From positions 992,001-1,056,000 of the forward strand of contig NZ_JACSKC010000001.1 of assembly GCF_018617395.1 (NCBI RefSeq): 64,000 nucleotides of DNA. Direction: 5' to 3'. This DNA comes from Exiguobacterium sp. s48. Its GTDB lineage: Bacteria > Bacillota > Bacilli > Exiguobacteriales > Exiguobacteriaceae. The translations under genes and the position numbers were made by a program. The notes under the pieces were generated by a model that saw nothing but the letters and a program-made list of their open reading frames with translations, was not told the origin of the DNA and made no database searches. Positions 1 to 8,246 of this stretch are shown piece after piece; the first letter of the stretch is position 1; each line of letters opens with the position of its first letter.

Positions 1-36
1 TCATCAATACGTACAGATGACTGAGGAGATAGAAAA

Positions 37-62
37 GGAGCGTGACAGGATGTCTACGCTCC
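37..62 (-). terminator. Rho-independent terminator
   Basis: An inverted repeat with arms GGAGCGT and ACGCTCC, extended by ACA/TGT with one bulge, is followed on the minus strand by TTTTC. It lies just past the stop codon of the DUF4430 lipoprotein gene and would end that transcript. Confidence 0.75.
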
Positions 63-71
63 CAATCTGCC

Positions 72-482
72 TCATTCGAAGAAAGCCACTGCATCTTCTT
101 CGAACCGCCATTGAATGACATCCGTCGATTCTACTTCTTTGGCACCGGCACCTTCATCTCCCGGTGCGCCGTTAAAAGCAAATACCCATCCTGACGATTG
201 TCCTTCTGATTTTTCTTCGATGCCTTCGATGGCCGTCACGTAAGACATGTCACCGTTTCCTGTCACTTCGAGGTCTAGCCCCGTCGCTTTCAATGCATCG
301 AGCACGGTCGCGTCCTCTTCAAGACAGACACTCTTTTCTTGATAGAGGGTTTCCTCCGTCGCGGCATTGTATACAGAAATGGTCGGGCTAACATCGCATG
401 CCTCTTGTTGTGCTTTTTCTCCGCCACATCCGACAAGGAGGCCGGTTGCTAGTAGAGAAATACTCAAATACGGTTTGATCAT
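72..482 (-). CDS. DUF4430 domain lipoprotein
   Basis: A 136-residue exported lipoprotein. The N-terminus has a short hydrophobic signal and a lipobox ending in VGC at about residue 19, so it should be lipid-anchored on the outer face of the membrane. The rest matches the DUF4430 fold, related to the C-terminal domain of transcobalamin: an early ISVYN strand, the AT.LDALK helix and the SSGWVFAFNG core near residue 98. The start codon overlaps the stop of the upstream membrane-protein gene (ATGA), so the two are probably translated together. The family is often linked to cobalamin or other ligand capture, but nothing here identifies the ligand. Confidence 0.8.
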   Translation of the reverse strand: MIKPYLSISLLATGLLVGCGGEKAQQEACDVSPTISVYNAATEETLYQEKSVCLEEDATVLDALKATGLDLEVTGNGDMSYVTAIEGIEEKSEGQSSGWVFAFNGAPGDEGAGAKEVESTDVIQWRFEEDAVAFFE

Positions 483-1363
483 TCTGTCAAATCCTCTCGT
501 TGATGTATCGAATAGTTATATAGGATCGCAAACCGTTCCCCCGAACTTCGTCCTTCTTGTGTCAGACCGACGAGTTGGATACTGTTGGCGAGAACCGGTT
601 CACGCTGTAGCCAAAACTTGACGAGCTCGTGATCTCGGTTGATCATAAGCATCGATTCATTCTCAAACGTGTACATATCATACAACCCATCGTACGAAAG
701 TTGTAAGATGGGTGCAGACACGACGTCCGTGTATTCTTCCCATGAGGAATCTTGTAAAGTAGAGAGCATATGGTCAAACTCTACTAGTTTTTCAAAGAAT
801 GCACGACCGGACTCCTTTCGAAGTTCATCGACCTGTTCGTAGGATAATTGTCCATCCGCATACGTCACGCGAATCTGTTGAAACGATTCGGCTCGCTCAA
901 CCATGAGTAAATATTCGATGGTTTGAACGTTTCCATCCCGATCAATTTGCAGTTTTCCTCGATCTAGTTTGATTGAATCGCTATTGATGCGTTGTAACAG
1001 TTTTTCTGTCATGTCATCAAACGATTCGTCTGTGACGGAAACTGCACCGATCTGCTGGGATTCAGCCCGGAATCCCGACTGGTCAAACAATGGGACGAAA
1101 AGTAAGACGAGAAAGAAAAAGAATCCTAACAGCGCCCCATACCATTTATACCGACTATTCTGTTTCGGAAAGAATAAAAAAGACAACAGAAAGCCAATCG
1201 GAATGTGGAACCCGCCAATGGGAAATGACACAATTCCGAGTAACGAATAGAATAAGAACTTTGGAAAGAAGTTGGCTTCCGGCTCTTTTAATTGATTCAA
1301 TCGAATCCCTAACAGAACGCTGATTGCTAAAAACGCGGCCCATACATAGAGTTGAATGGTCAC
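479..1363 (-). CDS. Membrane protein of unknown function
   Basis: I do not recognise this 294-residue protein. Three hydrophobic segments fill roughly residues 1-95 (around 5-20, 35-65 and 75-92). A hydrophilic domain of about 200 residues follows, probably outside the cell. It starts with GTG behind a GGGGGATT ribosome site, one base after the rnz stop codon, and ends in an ATGA overlap with the DUF4430 lipoprotein gene. The order rnz, membrane protein, lipoprotein suggests one operon and a joint envelope role for the last two. Confidence 0.7.
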   Translation of the reverse strand: MTIQLYVWAAFLAISVLLGIRLNQLKEPEANFFPKFLFYSLLGIVSFPIGGFHIPIGFLLSFLFFPKQNSRYKWYGALLGFFFFLVLLFVPLFDQSGFRAESQQIGAVSVTDESFDDMTEKLLQRINSDSIKLDRGKLQIDRDGNVQTIEYLLMVERAESFQQIRVTYADGQLSYEQVDELRKESGRAFFEKLVEFDHMLSTLQDSSWEEYTDVVSAPILQLSYDGLYDMYTFENESMLMINRDHELVKFWLQREPVLANSIQLVGLTQEGRSSGERFAILYNYSIHQREDLTE

Positions 1364-1364
1364 A

Positions 1365-2270
1365 TCAATCCCCCACTGTATATTCTAGAAAGTCGTTCGC
1401 CACAAGACTCGATGGAAAATCCGAAACGACCTCTTGTTCAAATTCTTCCTCTCGTCCGACATAACGAGCAGAAATATGCGTGACAATCAATTGACCGACT
1501 GCAGATGTCTTCGCTAGCGTAGTCGCTTCACGTGTCGTCGAGTGACCATATTTTCGAGCGAGCGGTTGTTCACTTTCCATGAATGTCGCCTCATGAACGA
1601 GAAGATCCGCATTTTCTGCTAAATAGCGCGCATTCTCACATGGGGTCGTATCTCCAAGGATCGCAACTACTTTGCCCGGAGTCGGTTCAGTGACGTATTC
1701 TTTAGAGCTGTACCATTTTCCTTCATATTCAAATTGTTCTTCTTCTTTTATTGTTTTATAAATCGGTCCACTCGGAATGCCAAGTTCTTTTACTTTATCG
1801 ACACGTAGCATCCCCGCTTTTTCTGGACCCTTGATTCGAAATCCATATGACGGGAACCGGTGCTCTAATTTTCGCACAGTAACGAGATGGTCGTCTTGTT
1901 CAAATGTGTCGCCATCCGAGTACTCGATGACGGTCAATTCATATCCAAGATGCGATCCTGTGACACGTAATGTGGACTCTAACCATTTCTTCAATCCTTT
2001 CGGTCCGTACACGGTCAATGGGGCAGTCCCATCTAGGGCAGAGCGGGTCGATAAGAATCCAGGAAGGCCAAACACGTGGTCACCGTGAAGGTGTGTCACC
2101 CATACCGCCGACACTTTTCTCGGCTTGAGCTTTGTATAAAGCATTTGATGTTGTGTGCCTTCACCACAGTCGATCAACCAAGTAACCTTCGGAAGCTCAA
2201 GAGCGAGTCCTGAGACATTTCGCTGTTTCGAAGGCATTCCCGACCCGGTTCCTAAAAACTGTAACTTCAT
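1365..2270 (-). CDS. rnz: Ribonuclease Z (tRNase Z)
   Basis: Endonuclease that removes the 3' trailer from tRNA precursors lacking an encoded CCA. It is a metallo-beta-lactamase fold enzyme of about 301 residues, the usual length. The N-terminal FLGTGSGMPSKQRN segment and the zinc motif THLHGDH (about residue 60) are clear, with later metal ligands in LGDTTPC, LVHEATF and GHST. A longer reading starting at 2351 is possible, but the ATG at 2270 has an AAAGGAC ribosome site at good distance and begins exactly at the family N-terminus (MKLQFLG). It is divergent from the small gene at 2344. Confidence 0.95.
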   Translation of the reverse strand: MKLQFLGTGSGMPSKQRNVSGLALELPKVTWLIDCGEGTQHQMLYTKLKPRKVSAVWVTHLHGDHVFGLPGFLSTRSALDGTAPLTVYGPKGLKKWLESTLRVTGSHLGYELTVIEYSDGDTFEQDDHLVTVRKLEHRFPSYGFRIKGPEKAGMLRVDKVKELGIPSGPIYKTIKEEEQFEYEGKWYSSKEYVTEPTPGKVVAILGDTTPCENARYLAENADLLVHEATFMESEQPLARKYGHSTTREATTLAKTSAVGQLIVTHISARYVGREEEFEQEVVSDFPSSLVANDFLEYTVGD

Positions 2271-2343
2271 AAATATTTTAGTCCTTTCTTCAAGTCGTTT
2301 CATGCTATACTTGACGTAATCGCTGAAAAGGATGTGATTTGTG

Positions 2344-2517
2344 ATGACCAAAGCGGAACAACCCGAATCAATCTATGAGACGATTCGAGAACGCGCAGCT
2401 TTGATGAATCGCTTGCACCAACAGGAACAGGGCACCTCTATCCGAATTCAAGACATAGCGATGGAACTTCATTGTACAGACGAATTGATTTTAGAGTCAC
2501 TGGAGTTCGCAGCATAA
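2344..2517 (+). CDS. Small hypothetical protein (57 aa)
   Basis: A 57-codon gene on the opposite strand to its neighbours. It has an AAAAGGATGTGA ribosome site about 9 bases before the ATG and a strong terminator 20 bases after the stop. The product is acidic and helical (MTKAEQPESIYETIRERAA...), with a C-terminal stretch SIRIQDIAMELHCTDELILE that resembles a helix-turn-helix pair. In B. subtilis the small gene yqzH lies in this neighbourhood, but I cannot confirm homology by eye. Function is unknown. Confidence 0.7.
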   Translation: MTKAEQPESIYETIRERAALMNRLHQQEQGTSIRIQDIAMELHCTDELILESLEFAA

Positions 2518-2535
2518 CGAGTACGAACACATACG

Positions 2536-2564
2536 AAGAGCCGACGAATGGTCGGCTCTTTTTT
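2536..2564 (+). terminator. Rho-independent terminator
   Basis: A 10-bp perfect stem AAGAGCCGAC/GTCGGCTCTT with a 5-base loop is followed by TTTTTT on the plus strand. It ends the small gene at 2344-2517. The tail touches the stop codon of the convergent peptidase gene, for which the hairpin has only a weak T-tract. Confidence 0.85.
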
Positions 2565-3690
2565 ATTTCTCTGTGGATGCGACTTCTTCGACGATTGTGA
2601 CGACATACTCGACAAGTTTATACAACTCTTCAAGTGGCATCCGTTCGTTCGTCGTATGAATCTCTTCATAACCGACTGCCAAGTTGACGGTCGGGATTCC
2701 ACCGCCGGCGATGACGTTGGCGTCTGATCCGCCTCCAGAATGAAGAATTCGAGTTGGGCGTCCGATTGTCTGAGCTGCGCGTTTCGCCACTTCAACAACT
2801 TCATCCCCTTCTTCAAACTTGAATCCAGGATACATGATGTCGATCTCGACTTCGGCACGACCACCAAATGACTCCGCCACTTCGATATATGCTTGTTTCA
2901 TCGTTTCCGCCTGCTTCTCCATCTTCTCATGGATGAGCGAGCGGGCCTCAGCAAGAACTTCGACATAGTCACACACGATGTTTGTCGCGCGGCCCCCTTC
3001 GAAGCGTCCGATGTTCGCAGTCGTTTCTTCATCGATACGACCGAGTGGCATCTTCGCGATCGCTTTCGCTGCGATTTGAATCGCCGAGATTCCTTTTTCC
3101 GGTGCGACACCCGCATGGGCCGTCTTCCCGTAAATTTTGGCGTTTACTTTCGCTTGAGTCGGTGCTGCGACGATGATGTCTCCAACCGGCCCATCCGAAT
3201 CAAGGGCAAAACCGAACTTCGCATCGATTTTCGATAAGTCCAATACCTTCGCACCGACGAGACCCGATTCTTCCCCGACCGTGATGACGAACTGGATTTG
3301 ACCGTGTGGAATTTGTTTTTCTTTCAACACACGCACGAGTTCGATCATCGCCGTGAGTCCTGTCTTATCATCCGCTCCGAGAATCGTCGTTCCGTCTGTA
3401 ACAACGTATCCGTCCTTGATACTCGTCTTGATTCCTTTACCTGGGGTTACCGTATCCATGTGTGAAGTAAAGTAAATCGGATCGACATTTTCTTTTGTTG
3501 CAGGCAACGTGATGATTAAGTTGTTACCAGAGTGTGCCGTCTTCGTAGATGCATCGTCCTCGTAGACGTCGCAACCAAGCTCAGTGAATACCCCTTTCAA
3601 GTGTTCACAGATGACCGCTTCTTCCTTCGTTTCTGAATCAATGCCGACCAATCCTAAAAATGTGTCGAGCACGCGTGTCTCGTTTACCAT
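2563..3690 (-). CDS. M20 family PepT-like peptidase (YqjE-like)
   Basis: Cytoplasmic two-zinc aminopeptidase of the M20 family, closest in pattern to B. subtilis YqjE and tripeptidase T. Metal and catalytic landmarks are in order: TSHMDTV (His, Asp), GADDKTG (bridging Asp), VGEESG (catalytic Glu plus ligand Glu), DSDGPVG and the C-terminal GGGSDAN/NEHMP-like region HTTNERM. The dimerisation domain with KTAHAGVAPEKG lies between. I place the start at ATG 3690 (375 residues) because GGAGGG sits 9-10 bases upstream. The longer reading to 3786 would add 32 residues with no family counterpart. Confidence 0.9.
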   Translation of the reverse strand: MVNETRVLDTFLGLVGIDSETKEEAVICEHLKGVFTELGCDVYEDDASTKTAHSGNNLIITLPATKENVDPIYFTSHMDTVTPGKGIKTSIKDGYVVTDGTTILGADDKTGLTAMIELVRVLKEKQIPHGQIQFVITVGEESGLVGAKVLDLSKIDAKFGFALDSDGPVGDIIVAAPTQAKVNAKIYGKTAHAGVAPEKGISAIQIAAKAIAKMPLGRIDEETTANIGRFEGGRATNIVCDYVEVLAEARSLIHEKMEKQAETMKQAYIEVAESFGGRAEVEIDIMYPGFKFEEGDEVVEVAKRAAQTIGRPTRILHSGGGSDANVIAGGGIPTVNLAVGYEEIHTTNERMPLEELYKLVEYVVTIVEEVASTEK

Positions 3691-3803
3691 AAACAACATC
3701 CCTCCATCCAAACATTTCTCGACTATTATAACAAACTCCCCTGGATTGCACGAATCTTTTCCATTCTGTACAATGATGGCAAACACGTATATGGAGGCAA
3801 ACC

Positions 3804-3914
3804 ATGAAGAAAAAACAGAAAAGACGACAACGCATCATTCAAATCGGCGTCGTCGTCATCGTCTCAATCTTTTTGATCAGCACGTTTCTCTCGAGTATGA
3901 CCATGTTCTTTTAA
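3804..3914 (+). CDS. Prli42-like small membrane protein (36 aa)
   Basis: A 36-codon gene with a good ribosome site (ATGGAGGC, 7 bases before ATG). The product has a basic N-terminus (KKKQKRRQR), one transmembrane helix (about residues 12-29) and ends in STFLSSMTMFF. This closely follows the pattern of Prli42, the micro-protein that tethers the stressosome to the membrane in Listeria and other Firmicutes. Its last 51 bases overlap the end of the convergent FUSC gene. The identification rests on motif pattern and size only. Confidence 0.65.
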   Translation: MKKKQKRRQRIIQIGVVVIVSIFLISTFLSSMTMFF

Positions 3915-4862
3915 GAGCAAAATGTATCGCTCTTTTAAGATCAAGTAACTTTTTACATCTGACAGAATATTCAACAAGGATGAGCGTACCTCAAATTCCT
4001 CACGTGTCGTGGGGAGAGGTACGTTTTTTCGATAATGTTCAATCATCTCTTCAAGCTCCTGCAAAAAAACAGAGGCATCCGCTTGTTCGTTCACATGGTC
4101 CCCAACACGTCGTAAGAATGTCGCGACCGGTTTCGCCTCATTCACAACCATTGTGATCTCTCTAGCATTGTCAGCAACCCGTTTGAGAATATCGTATTGA
4201 CGCTCGCGCATCCTGAAGTATAAATAGTCCATATCTTCGTTACGCTTCCCGATTGAGTTGCCCATACGACGAAGGGCTAAATCTTTGCCTTCTTTCAAAT
4301 AGTCTCGCGTCTTGATGAGCATCATCGAATGGTTGTTATAGACACCGGTCTCGACACATGCTGCCACATCGTAGAAGAGCACAGCGAGCGAACGGTCAAT
4401 GCTATCCTTGATCCGATCAATCTCACGATCAAGCGTCGGCATATACATGTTGACGACAAGTCCGACTCCTACACCTATCGCGATCAATAACAGCTCATTG
4501 ACGAATAGTTCAAGCGAAAATTGTCCCTCCGTATAAAGGTGAGTCAAGATGACGACACTTGTGATGAGCCCATCTTGCAGTTTCAATTGTTGTACGAGCG
4601 GAATGAAGATGACAAAATAGAGTGTGAGCGTCACTGGCGAATAGCCAAGTAATGTGAACATCGCCGCGCCCATCCCGATGGCGAGAAGACTCGCTATGAC
4701 CCGCTCATATGATGCCCGAATCGATTTCTTTCGGGTCTCTTGAATGCTCAAAATGGCAATGATGGCTGCGAATACAAAATAATCAAGATGAATCGTCTCG
4801 GAAATGAGCATCGCGATACCTGCTGCGACCGCGGTCTTTAACGTCCGCGTTCCAATTTTCAT
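3864..4862 (-). CDS. FUSC/aromatic acid exporter family protein (YqjA-like)
   Basis: A 332-residue membrane protein of the aromatic acid exporter/FUSC type. About residues 10-150 hold five to six hydrophobic helices including the conserved QETRKKSIRASYERV loop. The C-terminal half (about 150-332) is a hydrophilic helical domain rich in Arg/Glu, as in the DUF939-type YqjA of B. subtilis. ATG 4862 follows AGGGGGAAAT and starts at MKIGTRTLK, the family N-terminus. Substrate is not deducible. The 3' end overlaps the Prli42-like gene on the other strand. Confidence 0.85.
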   Translation of the reverse strand: MKIGTRTLKTAVAAGIAMLISETIHLDYFVFAAIIAILSIQETRKKSIRASYERVIASLLAIGMGAAMFTLLGYSPVTLTLYFVIFIPLVQQLKLQDGLITSVVILTHLYTEGQFSLELFVNELLLIAIGVGVGLVVNMYMPTLDREIDRIKDSIDRSLAVLFYDVAACVETGVYNNHSMMLIKTRDYLKEGKDLALRRMGNSIGKRNEDMDYLYFRMRERQYDILKRVADNAREITMVVNEAKPVATFLRRVGDHVNEQADASVFLQELEEMIEHYRKNVPLPTTREEFEVRSSLLNILSDVKSYLILKERYILLLKEHGHTREKRADQKD

Positions 4863-4939
4863 ATGGATTTCCCCCTTCTCCATCAAATTGTTGACTAAAT
4901 CAACTCGTTTGGCAATTCAAAAGTTTGGAAGTGATTCGA

Positions 4940-6010
4940 TTGAAACGAAAGAAAAGACTTAAGGGTTGGTCGATGATTGCGACACTCAGTCTCGCCATCG
5001 CAGCCTTTTTATGGATTCAATCTTCCCGTGAAGATACTTATACCGTCGAAACGGTGACAAACGGTGACCGTGTCACCCGTTCGTTTGAAAGCCTAGCTGA
5101 GGCAAAACGATACATGGCAGCGGGAAACAACCGAACGCTCTTTTCCCCATCCGGAGAGGTCCTCGACTTTACCGGTACGGGAGTCGTCGTCACTCCAAGT
5201 GATGCCATCACTCACTTATATAAAGATGCATCATTCCAAAAACGTCAATCATATGTTGCCGGTGGGACTCGACTCCAGTTACTCGAACGAGGTGAAAACC
5301 ATTTAAAAGTACGTATTTCAGGAGCGGACGTCTATGTCAAACCCGATCAGATGGCATTGTTCCCAGAAGCTGTCGTAAAAAGACGTGGCTATTATGAAAT
5401 TCGAGATGGGGATGTCTATCACTCGGTCGAGGCGAACGCGAATCTCGCTGGCACGTTTCTCGTCGGACCGACAGAGAAGCGTTCCAAAGACCGTTATTAT
5501 ACGGAACGTGTCGAAGACGTATTCGATTCTCCGTATCAGTTCGCTTCCATACGGTCTACATCTCCGTATTCCGCCAAAGCGTTTGATCAATATTTAAAGA
5601 GCATCGACTCCCCTCTCTCTGGAGAGGGAGCTGCCTTCAAACGTGCAGAAGAGACTTACGGAATCAATGCATTGTTCTTACTCGCGGTGGCCGGTCATGA
5701 GTCTCAATTTGGAACGTCCGACATCGCTCGGGAAAAACGGAACCTATTCGGCTTCCATGCAACAGACGACGATCCAAGCGGAAATGCCACATCGTTTGAT
5801 ACCGTCGAAGCGAGCGTCAAGGCGGCTGCAGAGCTGTTTGCGACCAAATATGTAAAAGGTCCATACGCACGCGGAGATTACCCTGGTAACAAACAAAAAG
5901 GAATTAACATCTTTTATGCGTCAGACCCGTATTGGGGCGAGAAGGTCGCCGGTACGATGTACACGATCGACCGAGAACTCGGTTTGAAGTACTTGAATAC
6001 CATCCAATAA
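4940..6010 (+). CDS. Secreted N-acetylglucosaminidase (GH73-like autolysin)
   Basis: A cell-wall hydrolase anchored by an uncleaved N-terminal helix (about residues 12-28). The middle has SH3-like segments (YVAGGTRLQLLERG..VKVR). The C-terminal glucosaminidase domain, about residues 220-356, carries LLAVAGHESQFGTSDIA with the expected catalytic Glu, then KRNLFGF and KYVKGPYARG. It should cut the GlcNAc-MurNAc bond of peptidoglycan in the LytG/LytD manner. I prefer TTG 4940, since GGAAGTGA lies 5-6 bases upstream; TTG 4925 and ATG 4973 are alternatives. Confidence 0.85.
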   Translation: MKRKKRLKGWSMIATLSLAIAAFLWIQSSREDTYTVETVTNGDRVTRSFESLAEAKRYMAAGNNRTLFSPSGEVLDFTGTGVVVTPSDAITHLYKDASFQKRQSYVAGGTRLQLLERGENHLKVRISGADVYVKPDQMALFPEAVVKRRGYYEIRDGDVYHSVEANANLAGTFLVGPTEKRSKDRYYTERVEDVFDSPYQFASIRSTSPYSAKAFDQYLKSIDSPLSGEGAAFKRAEETYGINALFLLAVAGHESQFGTSDIAREKRNLFGFHATDDDPSGNATSFDTVEASVKAAAELFATKYVKGPYARGDYPGNKQKGINIFYASDPYWGEKVAGTMYTIDRELGLKYLNTIQ

Positions 6011-6014
6011 CTAG

Positions 6015-6040
6015 TAGCCCGGCTCATATGAGGCGGGCTA
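6015..6040 (+). terminator. Hairpin terminator between convergent genes
   Basis: Arms TAGCCCG and CGGGCTA with an inner CTC/GAG pairing enclose ATAT. Only a short T-tract (ATTTG) follows on the plus strand, so strength is probably modest. It sits directly after the glucosaminidase stop codon. Confidence 0.6.
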
Positions 6041-6055
6041 TTTGATGTCCGGAGT

Positions 6056-6685
6056 TCATAGAGTGCTCCTCACTTCACCCTCGTACAGTTCAATGAGACG
6101 ATTGTTGTCGAGCACCTGATCAGTCGTCTCTTCATATCGTTCCGTGATGAGTGGAATCAACTCTTCCCATAGGACCCATTTGATATATTGATCACGATAC
6201 AGGTTATGATTGAGCTCGTACACACTGATTTCTTTCGCCTCTGCAAGGCGTTTTTGTGACGGCAACACAGTCGCATCTGGTCCCTTTTCAATCCATTCAT
6301 CCACTTCTTCATCGGTCACGACAACGCCATACGTATCTTTTGCATAGGATACCCAAGCCCGTTCAAATTTAGCCTGATTGATTGCACGCGATATGAGTTG
6401 ATCTACATCGATAGATTTGTCAAATTGAATCGACGCTACATACATCCGCTCCGCCAATGTTTGTTCTAATTCACCTTGTATGTTTGGAGCTACCTCCTGT
6501 TTAAATCTCAAGAGGATTTCTCTCAAGTCTTCCACTGTTAATTCCGAGTTATTTTTTGTTTCTGTTTGGACGAACATCGTATTTTCGACCGGTTCAGTCA
6601 CTTTTAATGAATCAGACCGATTGATGAGTGCAAGTATTCCGACAATGACGATAACGAATACGGTCCATCTAGCAATGCGCTTCAT
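6056..6685 (-). CDS. Membrane-anchored extracytoplasmic protein, unknown function
   Basis: A 209-residue protein with an N-terminal transmembrane anchor (residues 5-21, ARWTVFVIVIVGILALI) and a helical, acidic outer domain. The segment TDEEVDEWIEKGPD and the surrounding long helices recall the N-terminal chaperone part of SurA/PrsA-type foldases, but there is no parvulin domain. A clear AAAGGGAGAC ribosome site precedes the ATG. It stands alone between convergent and divergent neighbours. Confidence 0.65.
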   Translation of the reverse strand: MKRIARWTVFVIVIVGILALINRSDSLKVTEPVENTMFVQTETKNNSELTVEDLREILLRFKQEVAPNIQGELEQTLAERMYVASIQFDKSIDVDQLISRAINQAKFERAWVSYAKDTYGVVVTDEEVDEWIEKGPDATVLPSQKRLAEAKEISVYELNHNLYRDQYIKWVLWEELIPLITERYEETTDQVLDNNRLIELYEGEVRSTL

Positions 6686-6830
6686 CTTACATCGTCTCCC
6701 TTTCTAGATTCACGGCATGGTTCTAAGTATCAATTGTTACATCATATGTATACGTTTCAAGTCAAGGGAATGATTCAATATGAATCACTATCTTATTGAA
6801 GGATTTTCACATCACAAGACGAATACTATA

Positions 6831-6848
6831 AATGAACGACCATTCATT
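6831..6848. promoter_or_regulatory. TetR-type operator at the fadH promoter
   Basis: A perfect inverted repeat AATGAA-N6-TTCATT starts two bases after a TACTAT -10 element (6824-6829), where a repressor would cover the transcription start. TetR-family repressors of fatty acid breakdown such as FadR bind TGAA/TTCA repeats. The spacing here is shorter than the B. subtilis FadR consensus, so the regulator is uncertain. Confidence 0.5.
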
Positions 6849-6865
6849 TTTGAGGGGGAATTAGG

Positions 6866-7630
6866 ATGAAAACGATTTGGATTACCGGGGGATCGTCCGG
6901 TATGGGGAAAGCGATGGCGTTAAAATTTAAACAGGAAGGATGGAACGTCGCCATTAGCGGTCGAAACGAGGAACGGCTGCAAGAAGCGATGAACGAATTG
7001 AATGCGATCAGCTCAGGTCAGGCAATGAGCGTTCAACATGACGTTCGTGATTATGAAGGATGCGCTCAAGCACTCGCAGACATCGTATCCGCATATGGGC
7101 CGGTCCACGCACTCGTCAATAACGCCGCCGGTAATTTCGTCTGTCCGACACTCGAGTTGTCTCCGAACGGATGGGCTAGCGTCATCGACATCGTCTTGAA
7201 CGGAACATTCAACTGTACCCATGTGCTCGGAAAACATTGGGAAGCAGACGAGATTCGCGGAGGCTCCATCATCAATATGGTGGCATCATACGCATGGCAA
7301 GCCGGTCCAGGGGTCGCGCCGAGTGCAGCAGCGAAAGCTGGCGTCCTGAATTTGACACGAACACTTGCCGTTGAATGGGGCTATCAGTTCGGAGCTCGCG
7401 TCAATGCAATCAGTCCTGGACCGATTGAGCGGACTGGAGGTGCTGAAAAGCTCGTATCCCACGTGAAGGAAGTGGAGCGCATTCGCCGTAACGTACCACT
7501 TGGACGTTTTGGGACACCTGAAGAAATCGCGGACTTGGCATACTGGATGGCATCCGACGAGATGCGTTATTTGAACGGGGATTGCATCTCATTAGACGGT
7601 GGACATTGGCTCAACAAACATCCATTCTAA
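6866..7630 (+). CDS. fadH: 2,4-dienoyl-CoA reductase (FadH/YkuF family SDR)
   Basis: NADPH-dependent reductase needed to degrade unsaturated fatty acids. The Rossmann motif TGGSSGMG opens the protein and NNAAGNF follows near residue 87. The usual YxxxK of short-chain dehydrogenases is replaced by SAAAK, with a Tyr 15 residues before the Lys (VASYAW). This is the Tyr/Ser/Lys arrangement of dienoyl-CoA reductases. ISPGPIERTGG and the C-terminal GRFGTPEEIA..LDGG complete the match. GAGGGGGAA precedes the ATG. A palindromic operator overlaps the promoter. Confidence 0.9.
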   Translation: MKTIWITGGSSGMGKAMALKFKQEGWNVAISGRNEERLQEAMNELNAISSGQAMSVQHDVRDYEGCAQALADIVSAYGPVHALVNNAAGNFVCPTLELSPNGWASVIDIVLNGTFNCTHVLGKHWEADEIRGGSIINMVASYAWQAGPGVAPSAAAKAGVLNLTRTLAVEWGYQFGARVNAISPGPIERTGGAEKLVSHVKEVERIRRNVPLGRFGTPEEIADLAYWMASDEMRYLNGDCISLDGGHWLNKHPF

Positions 7631-7632
7631 TC

Positions 7633-7670
7633 AAAAGGACGACCGAGACATTTATCTCGGTCGTCCTTTT
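7633..7670. terminator. Bidirectional terminator
   Basis: A 16-bp perfect stem (AAAAGGACGACCGAGA and its complement) with a 6-base loop has A and T tracts at both ends. It serves fadH and the convergent HD-domain gene, whose stop codon it touches. Confidence 0.9.
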
Positions 7671-8244
7671 ATTGATCGATTCCATCCCACTCTTCGTGAA
7701 ACTGTTCTAAAAACCGCTCCATGAACGCATGACGGGACATCGCCAATTGTTGTGCTTTAGCGGTATGCATACTAGACGACAGCTTCAACAATTTATCATG
7801 AAAATGTTGAATCGCACTTTCCGCTGACAAATCGAGCGGTGTACCGCGAGAACCCGCAAACTGGAACGTTCGCGCAATGCCGATCGCCCCGATCGCATCA
7901 AGACGGTCGGCATCTTGCAAGATTTCACTTTCCCGGGTCGTCGGCGTCATTCCTTTTGAAAAAGAAACCTCATCAATCAATGCTTCCACGAAATGTATTT
8001 GCGCTTCTGTGATATCGAGAGTAGCCAAATGTTGTTTGACGAGCCCTTTTTGTCGGCCGAGCTTATGGTCTTCCACGTCATGTAAATAAGCGGCTAATAG
8101 AAGTCCCGAACGATTGACTGGTTCATGTTCCATCAAGCGCTCCACGAGTCGAACGACTCGCTCGATATGCGCAAAATCGTGACCTGTCTCATCATTTGCA
8201 TGAACCGTTTCGACGAACTTTCTCGTCGCTTGTATCACGTCCAC
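7669..8244 (-). CDS. HD-domain phosphohydrolase
   Basis: A 191-residue HD superfamily hydrolase of the YedJ/YpgQ kind. Metal ligands appear in order: GHDFAHIERV (His about 22 and 26), LAAYLHDVEDHK (the HD pair near residue 54) and LQDADRLDAIGAIGIAR (Asp near 110). Related proteins hydrolyse nucleotides, but the substrate is not readable here. It starts with GTG, with only a weak ribosome site, two bases after the stop of the UPF0173 gene, so translational coupling is likely. Confidence 0.85.
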   Translation of the reverse strand: MDVIQATRKFVETVHANDETGHDFAHIERVVRLVERLMEHEPVNRSGLLLAAYLHDVEDHKLGRQKGLVKQHLATLDITEAQIHFVEALIDEVSFSKGMTPTTRESEILQDADRLDAIGAIGIARTFQFAGSRGTPLDLSAESAIQHFHDKLLKLSSSMHTAKAQQLAMSRHAFMERFLEQFHEEWDGIDQ

Positions 8245-8246
8245 AC

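Noticed and set aside
3911-3938. Terminator AAGAGC-N10-GCTCTT after the Prli42-like gene
   Set aside because: Only a 6-bp stem with a broken T-tract, and it lies within the coding region of the convergent FUSC gene; too weak to list.
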